Origin: Rhabdornis inornatus
Taxonomy: Eukaryota; Chordata; Aves; Passeriformes; Rhabdornithidae
Direction of reading: 5' to 3'
Length of the DNA stretch: 64,000 bases
Assembly: GCA_013397075.1 (NCBI GenBank)
Contig: VWZS01000187.1
Location: 1,488,565-1,552,564, forward strand
The translations under genes and the position numbers were made by a program. The notes beneath the pieces are model-generated. The model ran no database searches, was not told the origin of the DNA, and worked only from the letters and a program-made list of their open reading frames with translations. Shown in pieces: positions 36,339 through 48,800 of this stretch (position 1 is the first letter of the stretch; every line of letters starts with the position of its first letter).

Positions 36339-38611
36339 AAGCAGATGTGCTTGGGTTTTAGCTGTCACTTTCAGAAGTAATGAAACTCCCAGTATAGAAA
36401 GAACCAGGTGTATTTTGCTTGGCTGTAGTGGATTCAAACACAGACTTAACCCAGGCTTTGGCTGGAAGTTATCTGAAATAGAACATCAACAATTATGAGG
36501 CTGTTGGATTTTAAATGTTGTGGGACACTGAGTTATTATACAGAATCTCAAGATTACTACAATCTTTTGAACAACCATTGATTCTAGCAACATGTGTAGA
36601 CAACTCAGGAAATATTTCATCCAGATTTCTTGCAAGGGCAGTGCATGCTTATTACAATTTTTCTCCTTGTCAACACCAACTGTGATAACAACTTAATATA
36701 GTTGTCAGAAATGTTCTATATTCCTGAAATCTGTACATCCACACTTGCTGTTAACACAAAAAGGAGAAGGATTAAAAAATAATGAAGTTGAAGATTGCTA
36801 AAAAACCAAATCAAATCCAGTTTAACAGCAACTAAACCCACAAGGTTTTTACCATCAGATGTTTTTTGTTTTAGTGGAAAAAAGAGATTTGGGATCTTGT
36901 CACATCAAATCCTAGCTTTTCATTCCACTAAGTGATCTGTGAAAATACTTTCTGTGATCTAAAATAAGACATGCAGACCGGAAGTACAAAGATACTGTTT
37001 TTCTGTGGGAAACCAAATGCAGATTCTGGGTTCCTTGAGTCAGGCTTTTTGCATTGTTTATTTGGGAAGACCTTGGTTTCAGTTGTTCTGTCAATGTAAG
37101 TCATACAAGAAGAAAATTCTTCGACGTGACAGCTACATGGAGAAGAATTCCTTTTCCTTGCCCTGTTTCACTTGGTTGTTACTGGCTGTGTAACTGGCCA
37201 ATGTACGAGTGATCTATCCTGTCCCTGAGAAAAGCCTGGAGGCAATAGTTGCTAGAAATATTAAAATTTTGGGTTTTTACAACTTTCCTTTTCTTTTGAC
37301 AGAAATACGATGTTTGTATTTCTTTCAGACTAATCTATTACAAAAATTTCACCAGGATGTGTTGTTATGCTGATATGCTCTGCCTCTGTGAAAAAATATA
37401 TAGATCAGAACCGAGTTATTTTTGAAGTTTTTGCTGCTATATTTTTCCCCTGCAATGTTAAAGACCAGTTCAGGGTCATGAATGCCCATCAAATAGAAGA
37501 GACAGTATAGCCTGTAGTTCCTTTTGGAAAGCAATGCTGTCTTGCTGCTAGTACCTTTGCCAGAATGTTACAGGCTGGAGCACTAGTGTCTCTCATATGG
37601 GAAAGTGGATTGTTGCCTATCAGTTACATCTGCTATGTGTCTCAGTGGTTGTGGGTTATTTCTTGCTTTGGGGGAGGAAATAAAGGGTGGGAAGATGGGG
37701 CATCTGTTAAAATTCCTAGAAAAGTATTTCTTGGTTGGTACAGGGATCAGGACCCTTGAAGACCACTCAGGAACTGACTCTAGTTCACAACCCCTCAGTA
37801 GGTCATGGGTCTGAGGCAGTGCTAAGAGGTTTTAGTGGCTCTGTGTGAGTGAGAGGTCTGCTACACCGCTGCTGGGCATCAGTCTGAGGAGGTTCTGGGG
37901 AGGTCATACTGCCAGTAAGTGTAGGAACAGTGTGGATATGAGGAGTGGGGTTAAACCTGTGTATTGCTGCAGTCTCCACTTCATCGTAGCGCAGCTTCTG
38001 AATTGTTAACAGTCAAAACTGCCCTCCACCAGTTCTCTGGCTTCCTTACTGAATTGGATACAGCTAAACTATGCTCTCTCTAGGGATTTTCTTGATTCTC
38101 GCAGTTGTACACTGCTAGGATATTTTCTTAAGCTGCCACCTTCCTGAGGTAAATAAATCCTTCTTCCCACTCCTCAGCCCTACTGTATCTTCCTTGATAG
38201 GGAATCTTTTATGTCAAACCCAAAACATTTTCATAGCAGATCTCATAAATGGATGGTTATATACTGCTGTGGCTCTTTTTCTGTGTGCATACATTTAACT
38301 TCTCTGCAGTATTACCAGGGCAGGAGCAAGACCTCATCATGTGATCTTTATCTGTACTGCACTTTTTTCTGATTCTTGCAGAACCAATACTAGTGTTCAC
38401 AGTTATCCAAAATATTGCAATTACTTTGTCTTACCTCTCAATGGTAATGGCAATCTCTGCATTAAATAGAATTACTGTTGTTAGTATTTTTTCTGATATA
38501 TAAAGGCCATGATTTTATGACCCCAGTAGCAAAATAATGTTTAAATTCATATAAGTTTGACTCTAGGAATTCTAAAATCTCATGACATAAGACTGATGAA
38601 ATTTGAGGATG

Positions 38612-38645
<34 letters not shown>
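38612..38645. repeat. (AT)n-(CA)n compound microsatellite
   Basis: An uninterrupted AT dinucleotide run of about 27 bases is followed by a short CA run. Such arrays are usually length-polymorphic. Confidence 0.95.
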
Positions 38646-38864
38646 CTTACACAAATTTAAAATATGTTATTTCATTTCACTTTTAAAGAGTCATCAGCAA
38701 ATGTGACTGTCCCAGTGCTCACTGATATGATCCTGTGACTAGCAAGAGGGAGAAGCATGGCTTAAATAGAGACCTATGCAGATATTTTCTTATCTTCTAG
38801 AAAGCAGAGCCTGCTGCTCCTTCTTTGTGATGTCTTCCTTAAAATGACATATTTCTTGAGATTG

Positions 38865-38878
38865 ACCAGAGGGCGCTA
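38865..38878 (+). promoter_or_regulatory. strong CTCF core motif
   Basis: ACCAGAGGGCGCTA matches the conserved 14-base core of the vertebrate CTCF motif, ACCAG(A/G)(G/T)GGCGCTA, at every position. It sits in otherwise CpG-poor DNA 20.6 kb upstream of the VCL start codon. The flanking bases before the core (TTG) are less typical. Confidence 0.6.
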
Positions 38879-41800
38879 ACATTTCTTTCAGGTAAAATAA
38901 AAACCCGGGGTCCAGATTTATGTTGTTTCTTTTCTGCTCCACTTCTGATGTCTGTCTATTTTCAGACAAATCTGAGTCTCCATAGCTGAAACAGGTTTAG
39001 CATTTACACAGCTCAGAACAGTGAGTCATATCTTGGTTCTGTTCAGTAAAGTACATAGAGTTCATCGTGAAATACAAAGTTATTTCCAGACAGGGCCCCT
39101 CTCTGAAAAATGTTAACAGGTGGAAGCCCTAGTAGATAACTTCATGTCTGCTCTTCAAGAGAGGGTTATTTTTACCACCAGCCTGAGTTTGGTGAGTGCA
39201 AGTGTACCATGCAATGATATACAGAAAACATTTATAGCTGGAAGGCTCTGGAGTGCCATGTCCCTCCCCATTTTTAAAGCTGAAGAGGCAAACAATCTGA
39301 TAATGTGTATGCATTTGTGCATTCATAACACCTACATGAGGACACGATTTGATTTCTAGGCCCAGAATTAATTTGATCACTTAGAGAACTGGGTTAGGAA
39401 TAGAGAGTACCCAATAGGAGGTCCATTGGTGTCTTGATAAAAAACAGTGTAAAAAATATTTTTCATTAAAATGCAGCTTATCTTTTTGAGATGACTGATC
39501 ACAGTAAGTTTACAGCCATGCAAACATGTCTAGAATTTCATATGCTTATATATAAGAAGTCATCTAAGAAAAAAGGTATTTTTCTCCCTCTATTCGTTTT
39601 TTGCTTGAGGAAAGATTATTAATTTGTAGCTTCTCAGAAAATTGTGCCTTTTTTCCAACTGTCTAGCTTTGTTTTTTAACACTTGGAGAAACGCATGCCC
39701 ATGAAACTGAGGAACTCTATGAAGAAATTTGAGCTGGTAACTGGGTACAAAAGTCCTGTCTCATGGCTGCTTAGCTGAGGAAGAGATTTGATCACTTGTG
39801 GAATTCCCCCTGCCTCAACCCACATGGATGGGCAGTGACCTGCATTCTCCCCCTGGCTTGGCAGCTCTGGTCAAGACTTTGTCATGGGGACTTCAATGCC
39901 TTTGACAACACTGTCTGCTGAAGTACTTGAGGCCCACCAGTGTCCCCTGTGAGTGTGGGATAGCAGTGTCCTGTAAAAGCATAATGCATTCCCAGTGTGC
40001 TCCTGAGAGAAAGGAGTCCAGCTTTGCTCTGGTCCAGCTCTGTGGGGAAGGACTGTAGAAAAGAAAGCCCACAGCAACAGTGTAAAATGATAAGTCCCAT
40101 TGTGGTGTAAACAGAGTTTAGGTTTAGAAATGAAGAATTTGGTGGTGAATCACATGAAATCCCCACTTACTGAATACAAGTTTTTAGAAAATTCTGTGTT
40201 AGTAATACTATAAAAATCTGCTTTTATTGGATTGTGGATTGCATTGCATATCCACAATTGAAAAAAAGGGAGGTTGTGACCCCCACATGCTTCTAGCTAG
40301 GCCTCTAGTATCTCTTATTGTAAGAGAACTGCTCTGTGTATTTTCATTTCTTGGTCTTTTCTGAAACACCCAGTTTGCCAGAATGCCAAATAGAGGCATG
40401 TTTTTGATGAATATCTTTTCTTTAGAAACTGGGCTGAGAGCCACAGACTCACTTCCAGTGAACCACCAAACCTTCTTTTAATGTGATGACCTCAGTTACT
40501 GTTGTATTTGGATGAACCCAGACAAGTTTATATGTGAAAGTGTCTGCCTTTCATTGCTAATCCTTTGAGCTATTCAGTCTTTTTAAATCCTTGTCTTTTT
40601 AGGCTTGAAAGTGTTACATCTCTATCCGGACATTTTCAATATTCTGTTTTCAGGATTTAGAAAAGCATTTCAGGGCTCTTCCTGAATTTAAGATGATACT
40701 GATAACTGCAAAGAAATTTTTTAAAGCAAAGATTTTTGCAACATCAGACAGCATACAATAGTATTTTTTATTCAGGTATAGATGTGCTTAATAACTACAG
40801 AATATTGCTTGCATATATTAAAATCATCTTTTCTAAGAAAAGACATGAAGCATGTGGTCAGGTTATCTGATGTCTTCCTTTAAAAATTCTCCACCAATAA
40901 AACGTGGGCTGAACATGGACTTGCAGAATGTCGTTTCAAAAAAAGGAGAAATGATTTAATGATTTGCAAGGTTACATAACTAGAGATGGGAACACAGGAC
41001 AATAGCAATGAAATGGCATAATGTGCCTGACTTCAGAATAGTCAGTGCTTCATGTAAGCAGGGTTTGAGATGGGTAGAACAATGTTTTGTGCCATGGGCT
41101 CTCGGGTGTTCAGCAGAGTTTGGCACTGCAGTCTTCCTTCCAGACCTGAGCAGTCTGTGGTCACCATTTCTGTACTATCACACTGCAGAGAAGTGAGAGC
41201 TCCTTGAACCAAGCTACTTCAAGCTCTAAGTGTCCAAACTTCTCAAAAATTACTTCTCTGTTTATGATTAGCTTTTTTTCAATTTTCAGTTCTTATTTTG
41301 TTTCAGCTTGAAACCAAGACCTTTGTGATTTCAACAGCCAAAAAAAGTATAAATAAAGAAAGTGCAAGTATGGGTATTAAATCTGGGAAGTTCTACAGAA
41401 TTTCAGTGATACTTAATATGTTCTGACAAGTATCCACATCTTTATCTTAAAGCCTGTTGAATCAAGATGGTGATCATTAACTCAGCTGAATTTTAAGAAA
41501 TACAGAAATCGAGAGCATCACAGAACATAATATATGTTATCATTAAGTTCTCAACAGCAGAAGTTGCTGTCTTTTACTGAACGAATTACAACTTTCAGCT
41601 ACTCATAGAAGTTGTTCGTAGAATACCCTTTTTAGGTCATGGAGAGCCGAAAGTAATCAATTATTCTGGAAATGATATCTAAGAAAATCTGAAATTGCCT
41701 GAACTTGTCACAGGGACTTTGTGCTTGCTCAGTGTGAAACAAAAATATTCACAGCTACCATGAACAGTAGGAGATGCAAGATACTTATTTTTTTCCTAAA

Positions 41801-43519
41801 CTTCATGAGGTGTTTTAAAGCACTCATACAGGTGCTGTAGTCTGGTAAGGTGGTAGCATCTACTGTCTTAATCTGCTCCTAAATTACTAGGTAAAATCAT
41901 TCCTATGCCTTACCAGATATTAAAAATGTATTAGGAAATATCAGGAATAGAGAGGCAGTTCAGCCTTCAACAGAGTAGGTCTGCATTTTTCTGTGGTGGA
42001 AAGCAAGGTTTCAAAGAAATTACCCTTAACCTTTTGGATTCCAGAAAGAACTGCACTGAACATGGGCTTGCTTTGGTTTTAAATCCCTTGTCTGACAACT
42101 GCCCCTCCTCCTGCAGTACACAATGATGCTTACAGGTCCAAAAGCTGCAATATCTTTTACAACCTGAAACAATCCTCTGTGCTTGCTGTCAGCTCTATCA
42201 TGGAGATGGATGCTAAAAAACTTGGCACTTTCCTCTCTGCGAAACACAGTATTTTGAATTAAAGAGAATGATTCCGTTTAAGGTTTGCTAGCAGATGCAA
42301 ATGAATTCCTGAGCAGCAGAGGCTGACCTCTCTAGTGTGATTTTTTTCTTCCTGTGTCTTATTCCACAAACTGAGAAAATGCTTCCACTTATCACAAAGC
42401 CTCTCTTGTCCAGATGAAGAGGGAATGCCCTCGTTTCCATGCACCCCGAGGGGCTCCCTGAAACACCCCTGTGTCGCCCTGTCCCGCTGGTGCCCTGGGA
42501 GCAGCCCGACAAAGCAGAACATCGGATTTGTTCCAGGCACTGCTGGCTGCCAGCACATTGTAGGACTACCTTACAAGGAATGTTCGCCTTGGCAGGCAGC
42601 CTCCTCCTGGCATCAGTGCCAAATGATATCAACCATAATTGTTACTATTTATGATTTTTCTTGTTGCTTTTATGAATCACTGCTAAGACAGCTAGGTTAT
42701 TGCAAAGCTTTGAATAACTTGTACAGTGGAAAACCTGGTAATAGGTATAGTATGAATTACTTTGAACTGAGTCTGCAATTGTTTGAGCTGAGAGATAAAA
42801 GCGTATTCTCCTTGAGCTGGGAGCTCCAAATAAGAGAAATGCTGAGTCTTACGACTCCAGCATTGACACTGTCTTGCTATGTACCCTGGAGAAGTTTCTT
42901 GAATGTCTTTCTTTGCTTTCTTTTACTTACACTTTTCTCTATAATCTGTTAATTTGCACTTTTTTCCAGCTGATTTTAAACTAATGTAAGCAAGCAGGTC
43001 CACATGTAAATAAATATTTCAGCGCTGAAAATAGTATCATCTGTATGCAATGGGTCTGACTGTGTGTAAAACCCTGAGCTTCTTGGTGTGTGGATGAAAT
43101 ATATAGATAGAAATGGTAATTCTATTTTTGCCTGAAACTAACACACAATTAAAAATATAACAACTCTGTCCTATTTTGCTTTTCCCAAGTAAGCAAAATG
43201 CAAATACATATGAACTTCCTGAGGTGAACAATGCTGTAAGTGCCCAACAGCTCTGATGCAGATTTGCACTTCCAGAAACCCTGGGCATGCTGTCACAGGC
43301 ATTCTGGAAACTGTTGAGTGAAACAGCTATGCATGCACAGTAATTCTGGCATGTCCTAAAACAGGTGACTACTGTGCAAGTACAGTGTCATATGAATGCA
43401 GGCACTTTTTATCAGGAACTCCCAAGCAGAAATTTATTTGTCCTTTTCCATGTATCACGACTAAAGCAGACATAAAAATCCATTTTGTGTAGAAGAGAGA
43501 ACACTGTATGCAAGGTACT

Positions 43520-43536
43520 GGGGGTGGGTGGGTGGG
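43520..43536 (+). other. canonical G-quadruplex motif with single-base loops
   Basis: GGGGGTGGGTGGGTGGG contains four G-runs of at least three separated by single T loops. This class is known to form very stable parallel quadruplexes in vitro. It stands alone in AT-rich DNA. Confidence 0.85.
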
Positions 43537-45804
43537 TTTGGATGCTCACTGTAACAGCAGAGGAAAATAAGTCTAGCCTGTGGTGCTGAAGAATAACCTT
43601 CTGTAGCACACATGGGCTAATAGACACGTCTGTGGTAGTACTTGAAGGATGCTTTAAGCTCTAAACAAGGATGTTTGTGTTTTTCTCCACTTCTTGTGAT
43701 TGACTGTGGGAGCGTATAGTACCCACCTCTTCTTCCATTTACAGTGTGTTTATTGCCTCTACAATTATGTTATATGAATAATATTGCTTTTTAAACTTCC
43801 GTACTGTTGCTGAGTGTCAATAATACTCATGACAGAGTTTGAGCTTTTTATTGCTTTTAGTTATTATAATGTATTTAATTCTAAATGCAGTATTACATAT
43901 TTCATTTTGCAAATGAGAAGTACCTATCAAACATCACTGTTTATACTGGCAAGCTTATAAAATATTCTATTGAAGCAAATAGAATGTTTTTTAAAATTTG
44001 AGATATCACAGGAGTGCAAATCCTAATGTGGGCATATCACGCAACTGCATATATCCCCCAAATATGTGCATTTTCATCAGGTCACCCTAAGCTACATGAG
44101 GAAATGGGCTGTTAGCCAGTGTGACAGACAGACCACAAATATGAAGCATCTGGAGACCCAAGCGGGGCAGCACAGCTACGTTATGCCATCAGAGGTCATG
44201 ACACTTGTACAGAAATAGAAGGGCTGGTGGCTGGTGGCTTGGAAGCAAGAGGCAGAAGGCTTGAGCTGATTAGGGATGCCCTGCTGATGCCAGTGTTTCC
44301 TCTTGCCTTCAGACAGGCACTGTGGCACAGCAGGCACAATGCTTATCCTGCTTGGGAAAACAGGATATTTCTTAGTATAAGGCATGGAGAGAAGTGGAAG
44401 AATGTTGAGGTACACTGTGGAGGTCACTCCAAGGAAAGGAGAGGGTAATTTTTTCGGTGTCTCAAATAGAGACTGAACTCTGGAGAAGTCACTAAAATGC
44501 TCTGAATGTCTACACTGGGGCAGCAAGCAAACCCTCTACATCAGCATTAGAGAATGCACCCTCACTCCTGGTGTCCAGTGCATCAGTCTCCAACTCACAT
44601 TGCAAAGATCTACAAGTTAAGTTGTTTGCTTTCCTGACCCAAGCCCATAAATGCACAGAAATATTTTTTATATCTTACTTACTTTATTCCAAAGTCTAGT
44701 TAGAAAACTCTGAAAACACAATTTTGTGGCCAATCAATGAGATGCTTTATTGTGATGCAGTTTCAGAGACAAAAATCAATGGATTTTTGGTGTAACTCTG
44801 CCTAGAAAAAGTTGTAATACAACTGGGAAATCTTCTTGTTTTGTAAACATGACTTACAGAAACCAGAACCACTATGTTAAGTTTGAGGCCATTCTGAATT
44901 AATGGATCTAGACATACTGGCATTTTAAGTAGTAACCAACCACAAACTTGGTTTCAGTTGTTCAGGTTCCTCTTTCTTTTTTTAAATCATTGTAATTCTT
45001 AGAAAACATAATGCAGCCAGGGGAAGGGTGGCAGGGAAGTAGTGTTTCCTTTGGTCAATGCTACACTGGAATATGTTTTTTCTGTCTTTTCTAGTGAAGA
45101 AAAGGCTTTTCCAGAACTTTTTTCCCCCACCCCAGTAGTAATGTTTCAATTGAATTACCATATACGTTAATTTTCAGCAGTCATCTGGCCCACTCAGGAA
45201 TGTGAGTCTTGCATTTTCCCACTGTTAAAATCTTAGAACTAAAACTCTTCCATATTTTAGCTACACTATCAAAGTATATCTGTAGTGTAACAAACTGCAA
45301 CTCTATCAAAGGGTCAGCCATTTAATTATGACTAGTTCTGATTTATTAATTGTTACTGTAAATGTTTTGTCTTCCATTAATTTTCCTCTGCCCTGAAGAC
45401 AACAGGCCTCAGATTGCAAGGGATTGGCTGTGTGACATTATGTACAGTCTGTTCAGGTGTGTCTTTTTCCCTGATAAAGAGAGTCTTTCTGCTGCTTGAG
45501 GCCTTGGATGTTCTCTGCTGATGGCTGGGACAGTTTTGAACACACCAGGGAGGCAGTGGCCAGAGCGATGATTTTGTTTTAATGGTGTATTCCTCAAAAG
45601 CCATCCAAATGCCATAGTGACAGGCAGCTTTAAAATATATATTTAGCTTATAAACTTTAAATGAAGAGCCTATCTGTTAGGCTAGAACAAGAGAAAAGCT
45701 TTAGAAATCAATTGTAGCAAAGCAAAAGGTTTGGTTTATTGGTCTTTCTCACTTCTGCGTCTCATATGTTGTTCCTAGTGACCACACTGTAACAGAACAT
45801 AACT

Positions 45805-45824
45805 TTATTATTATTATTATTATT
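45805..45824. repeat. (TTA)n microsatellite
   Basis: About six TTA/ATT units in a row, uninterrupted. Confidence 0.9.
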
Positions 45825-48800
45825 TTGATTTTTCTTGGACTATTATGTTCTTTATAGAACTCTGACTGTATCCTTTTCCTCACCTTTTTCACTAGTGTAA
45901 TTTCTTTTTGCATAGTGTATCATTTTACTGTAAAATTATTTGCATCAGAAGTGCAACTCTTGTGTTAGTTACTGATGCAGGCCACAGCGCTGCTTCTTGT
46001 TTCCATCTCACAACCAACTGAACAGAAGTAAAAGAAGAATAGGCAAGATACAGACTAGGCTAAATTTCATAGGTTTCTGTCCAAAGTCATATTTTGAATC
46101 CTTATTGTGACAAGCACTGCTGAAATTTGGTGGGTTTACTGTGGTGATGGGGAGCTGGCATTGTTCTGTTGCACTTGGTTGCCGTAAATTGTAGCTTTTT
46201 CTAACACAACACCTTTGGAAATTGTACTGGTAATGCTGCTGGGCTGTCAGGGTCACTTTGCAAAGAGCATCTGCTGGAGTCTCAACAGGATGTAACACGT
46301 GGCTTTGTAGTCGTTAGGATCTAGCAGTTTTAGCAACCTACCTGACTACATTTTGCTCTGTAGGAATGCATGTTTAAATGGACATATTTTTAAATTAATG
46401 ATAATGTCTTTGCTAGCTCTTGGTGATTTAGGTATTTGCTGCACTTCAAAATTTCAAAGCATTGTCTAGCAGGTAACAACCTGCAGTTAAATACAGGATT
46501 TTAAGAGCACAGATTATAAGGCACAGAATTCCAGCCTGGAACATCTGGCTGATAAATTGTGTTGTGCACTAATCAGCATGTCATGGTGGTCAATGGCAAG
46601 TGCTAGGCAACTCTAAAGCAAATACATCACTATTTCTGTCTCTCCAGCCAGAGCCCTATCTGTACAGTAATTTGCTTAGCACCCAGTAAGCTGTAATTTC
46701 CTAGTTATCTGGAGAAACATACAATTACTAGTAGGGAGAATGGTTCTAGGGGGAGAAATCTGAGTGGGCTTGGACATTGTAAGCTGAAAAACTTCAAAAT
46801 AATGTTCATAATTTGAGAAATAAATTTTTTTTTCTTAGGAGATAGTATTTTTCACATTGATGAGACAGCACAATAACTCTAAGACATGCCATTGTCTTCC
46901 AGATCCTCAGAATCAAGTTGTGATGTGGTTATTGTCTGATTAGAGGCTTGCTGCTTGTAGAATGAGCTCTACTTCCATTTCATACAGGAAGACGAGCATC
47001 AGAGAGCAAATAAGTGTGTGTGGCACTTGGACATGAGAGATGTGCCTGTACACAGATGTCAGATTAAAGTAGATGGATAAGGTCATTAAAGGTAGCTTTA
47101 AAAAACCAATTAGCAGTGAAAGAGAGCTGCAGTTTTTTGTTTTTCTTCATGATTTTTGTTGCTTCCCAATGGTGTGTAAGGTATTGGTCCTGGCAAAAAA
47201 TAATAGAGTTGGTATAGCTCTTTAGTTGTTGGGTGCTCTTGTAGTACTGATGCACCTTATGATCTGTAGAATATAATGTTTCAATTCTGATTGTAAGAAA
47301 AATTCAGAGTTCTATTAGTCAGCTCTGATTTTATATTTTGTCTGGTAATGGGCCATTGTGTTTTTCAGCCACTCAGCAGTAGAGTGCTAATTCTGGATGA
47401 CTGATGAGCAATGCTAGCTCATCTAGCTAAGTTTACAGTGACTTTGTGCTGAGCTGGGGCTTTCTAGGCAGCAGAACTCCATTTTGTTGCTGCCTTGAGT
47501 ACATGCTGCTAGGCAGCAGCAGCACCAAATTTCAGATCTAAAGCTCTTCTGACTGAAGCACAAGTGAGAAGTTGAAGTCTGAAAGAGGGAATGTTTCAGT
47601 TTTTGAGAAACTTTACTGCCCCCTTCAATGACCAATTAGATAAACTTGTTTTTCTGTTGGATCTTAAAATTGCTGCAAGTGCTTCTGTTATGTGGACTAT
47701 CCTGTTGGTAAGGCACAAGCTTTTAAGGAAACAACTAAGCCATATGGTGGCTGCTTGATTGCTGTGGTTAGAAATGGTACTTGGGGGTATGGGAATTTAC
47801 AGAAGTGCAGCAAACAGCTGAGCCCATTGTGGCTGGGACTTAAAGTCAAGGGCAATATGTGTAGAATGAAGGCATGTTCATGAGATATGCTTTATTTCTA
47901 AAAAAGAGTCATAACTGTCATTTTATTTGTCTAGCCTTGCCTTCACTTGCCTTCATTTTGAAATCTTTCTGTCACAATGAATGGAGACTAGCAGTAAAAT
48001 CCACTCCCTAACTGTTGACTCATGTAAATTTATTTTAGATTTCCTGACTTTTTGCCTCTGCTGCCTTAAGCCTGAATCCATAAGCAATAATTACACCGGG
48101 GTGGTGGAGAGAAAATGAATGCACTTCAGTAGAAAAGAAAACTGGCCCTATAAGAATTTTCTTATTTAATGTTTGAGTCACACCACACTGACAAAATTAC
48201 TTGCTCATCTCAGTGGTTCAGCTGCTTTTGAGTGTGCATGTGTTGCAATGTCTAATTTAGGGGGGAAAAAGCATTACGCTCACTTATGTGTCAAAAATTA
48301 TTTATGAGGTAATGATACTATGGAGCTTGATTTGAGTTTTCAGGAGCACCGACTTCAAGGACTACAAACATTTGTAAATGTAGTTAATAAAAATTACTTG
48401 GAAACACAGATGGCAATGAGACAACAAAGCAGTATAAAATTTACTCCAAATCAAGATTCTGCCTCTGAATTTGCTAAGCCTCTCCTTAAATCTATGTCCG
48501 TGGACTTGATGTTGTCTCTCTCCTAGGGATCTTCAGCAATCCCAAGGGATTAGTTCAGGGTGAGCTAAAAAATGTTCTTGCATTATTTGCCAATGACTCA
48601 TTGTAACCATCTGCCACTCCTCTTCCTTAGGTAAATATTGGCAAATGTTATTGCTGCAAAAACAACAGTCAGCTTTACATCACAGCTTTCTCAGATACTG
48701 GCACAATGGCTGTGCCAGGATAAGGCAAAGTGCTTTTCTGAAAGCTGTAAAAACCATCTGGGGTTTCTCACATAATGCCAGTAAGAGTAACCCTAAAACT

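Larger units (their letters stand above)
28501..38611. other. intergenic DNA with low-complexity tracts
   Basis: No gene is supported. Content includes A/C-rich low-complexity tracts near 30.13-30.24 kb and 36.25-36.34 kb, a purine-rich A-tract near 30.57-30.66 kb, an 11-bp tandem repeat at 33.47 kb and an imperfect palindrome at 33.65 kb. Longer open frames (for example 30306-30731, minus, 141 codons) are low-complexity or lack any domain. Confidence 0.65.

Noticed and set aside
41627..41636. CArG match CCTTTTTAGG
   Set aside because: Exact CC(A/T)6GG matches are expected several times in 64 kb of AT-rich DNA, and nothing nearby supports function.
42259..42952. Overlapping open frames of 99-175 codons in a GC-richer patch
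   Set aside because: They are Cys- and Ser-rich with no domain. I compared the minus-strand frames with kringle and trypsin-like protease motifs of PLAU and saw no match.
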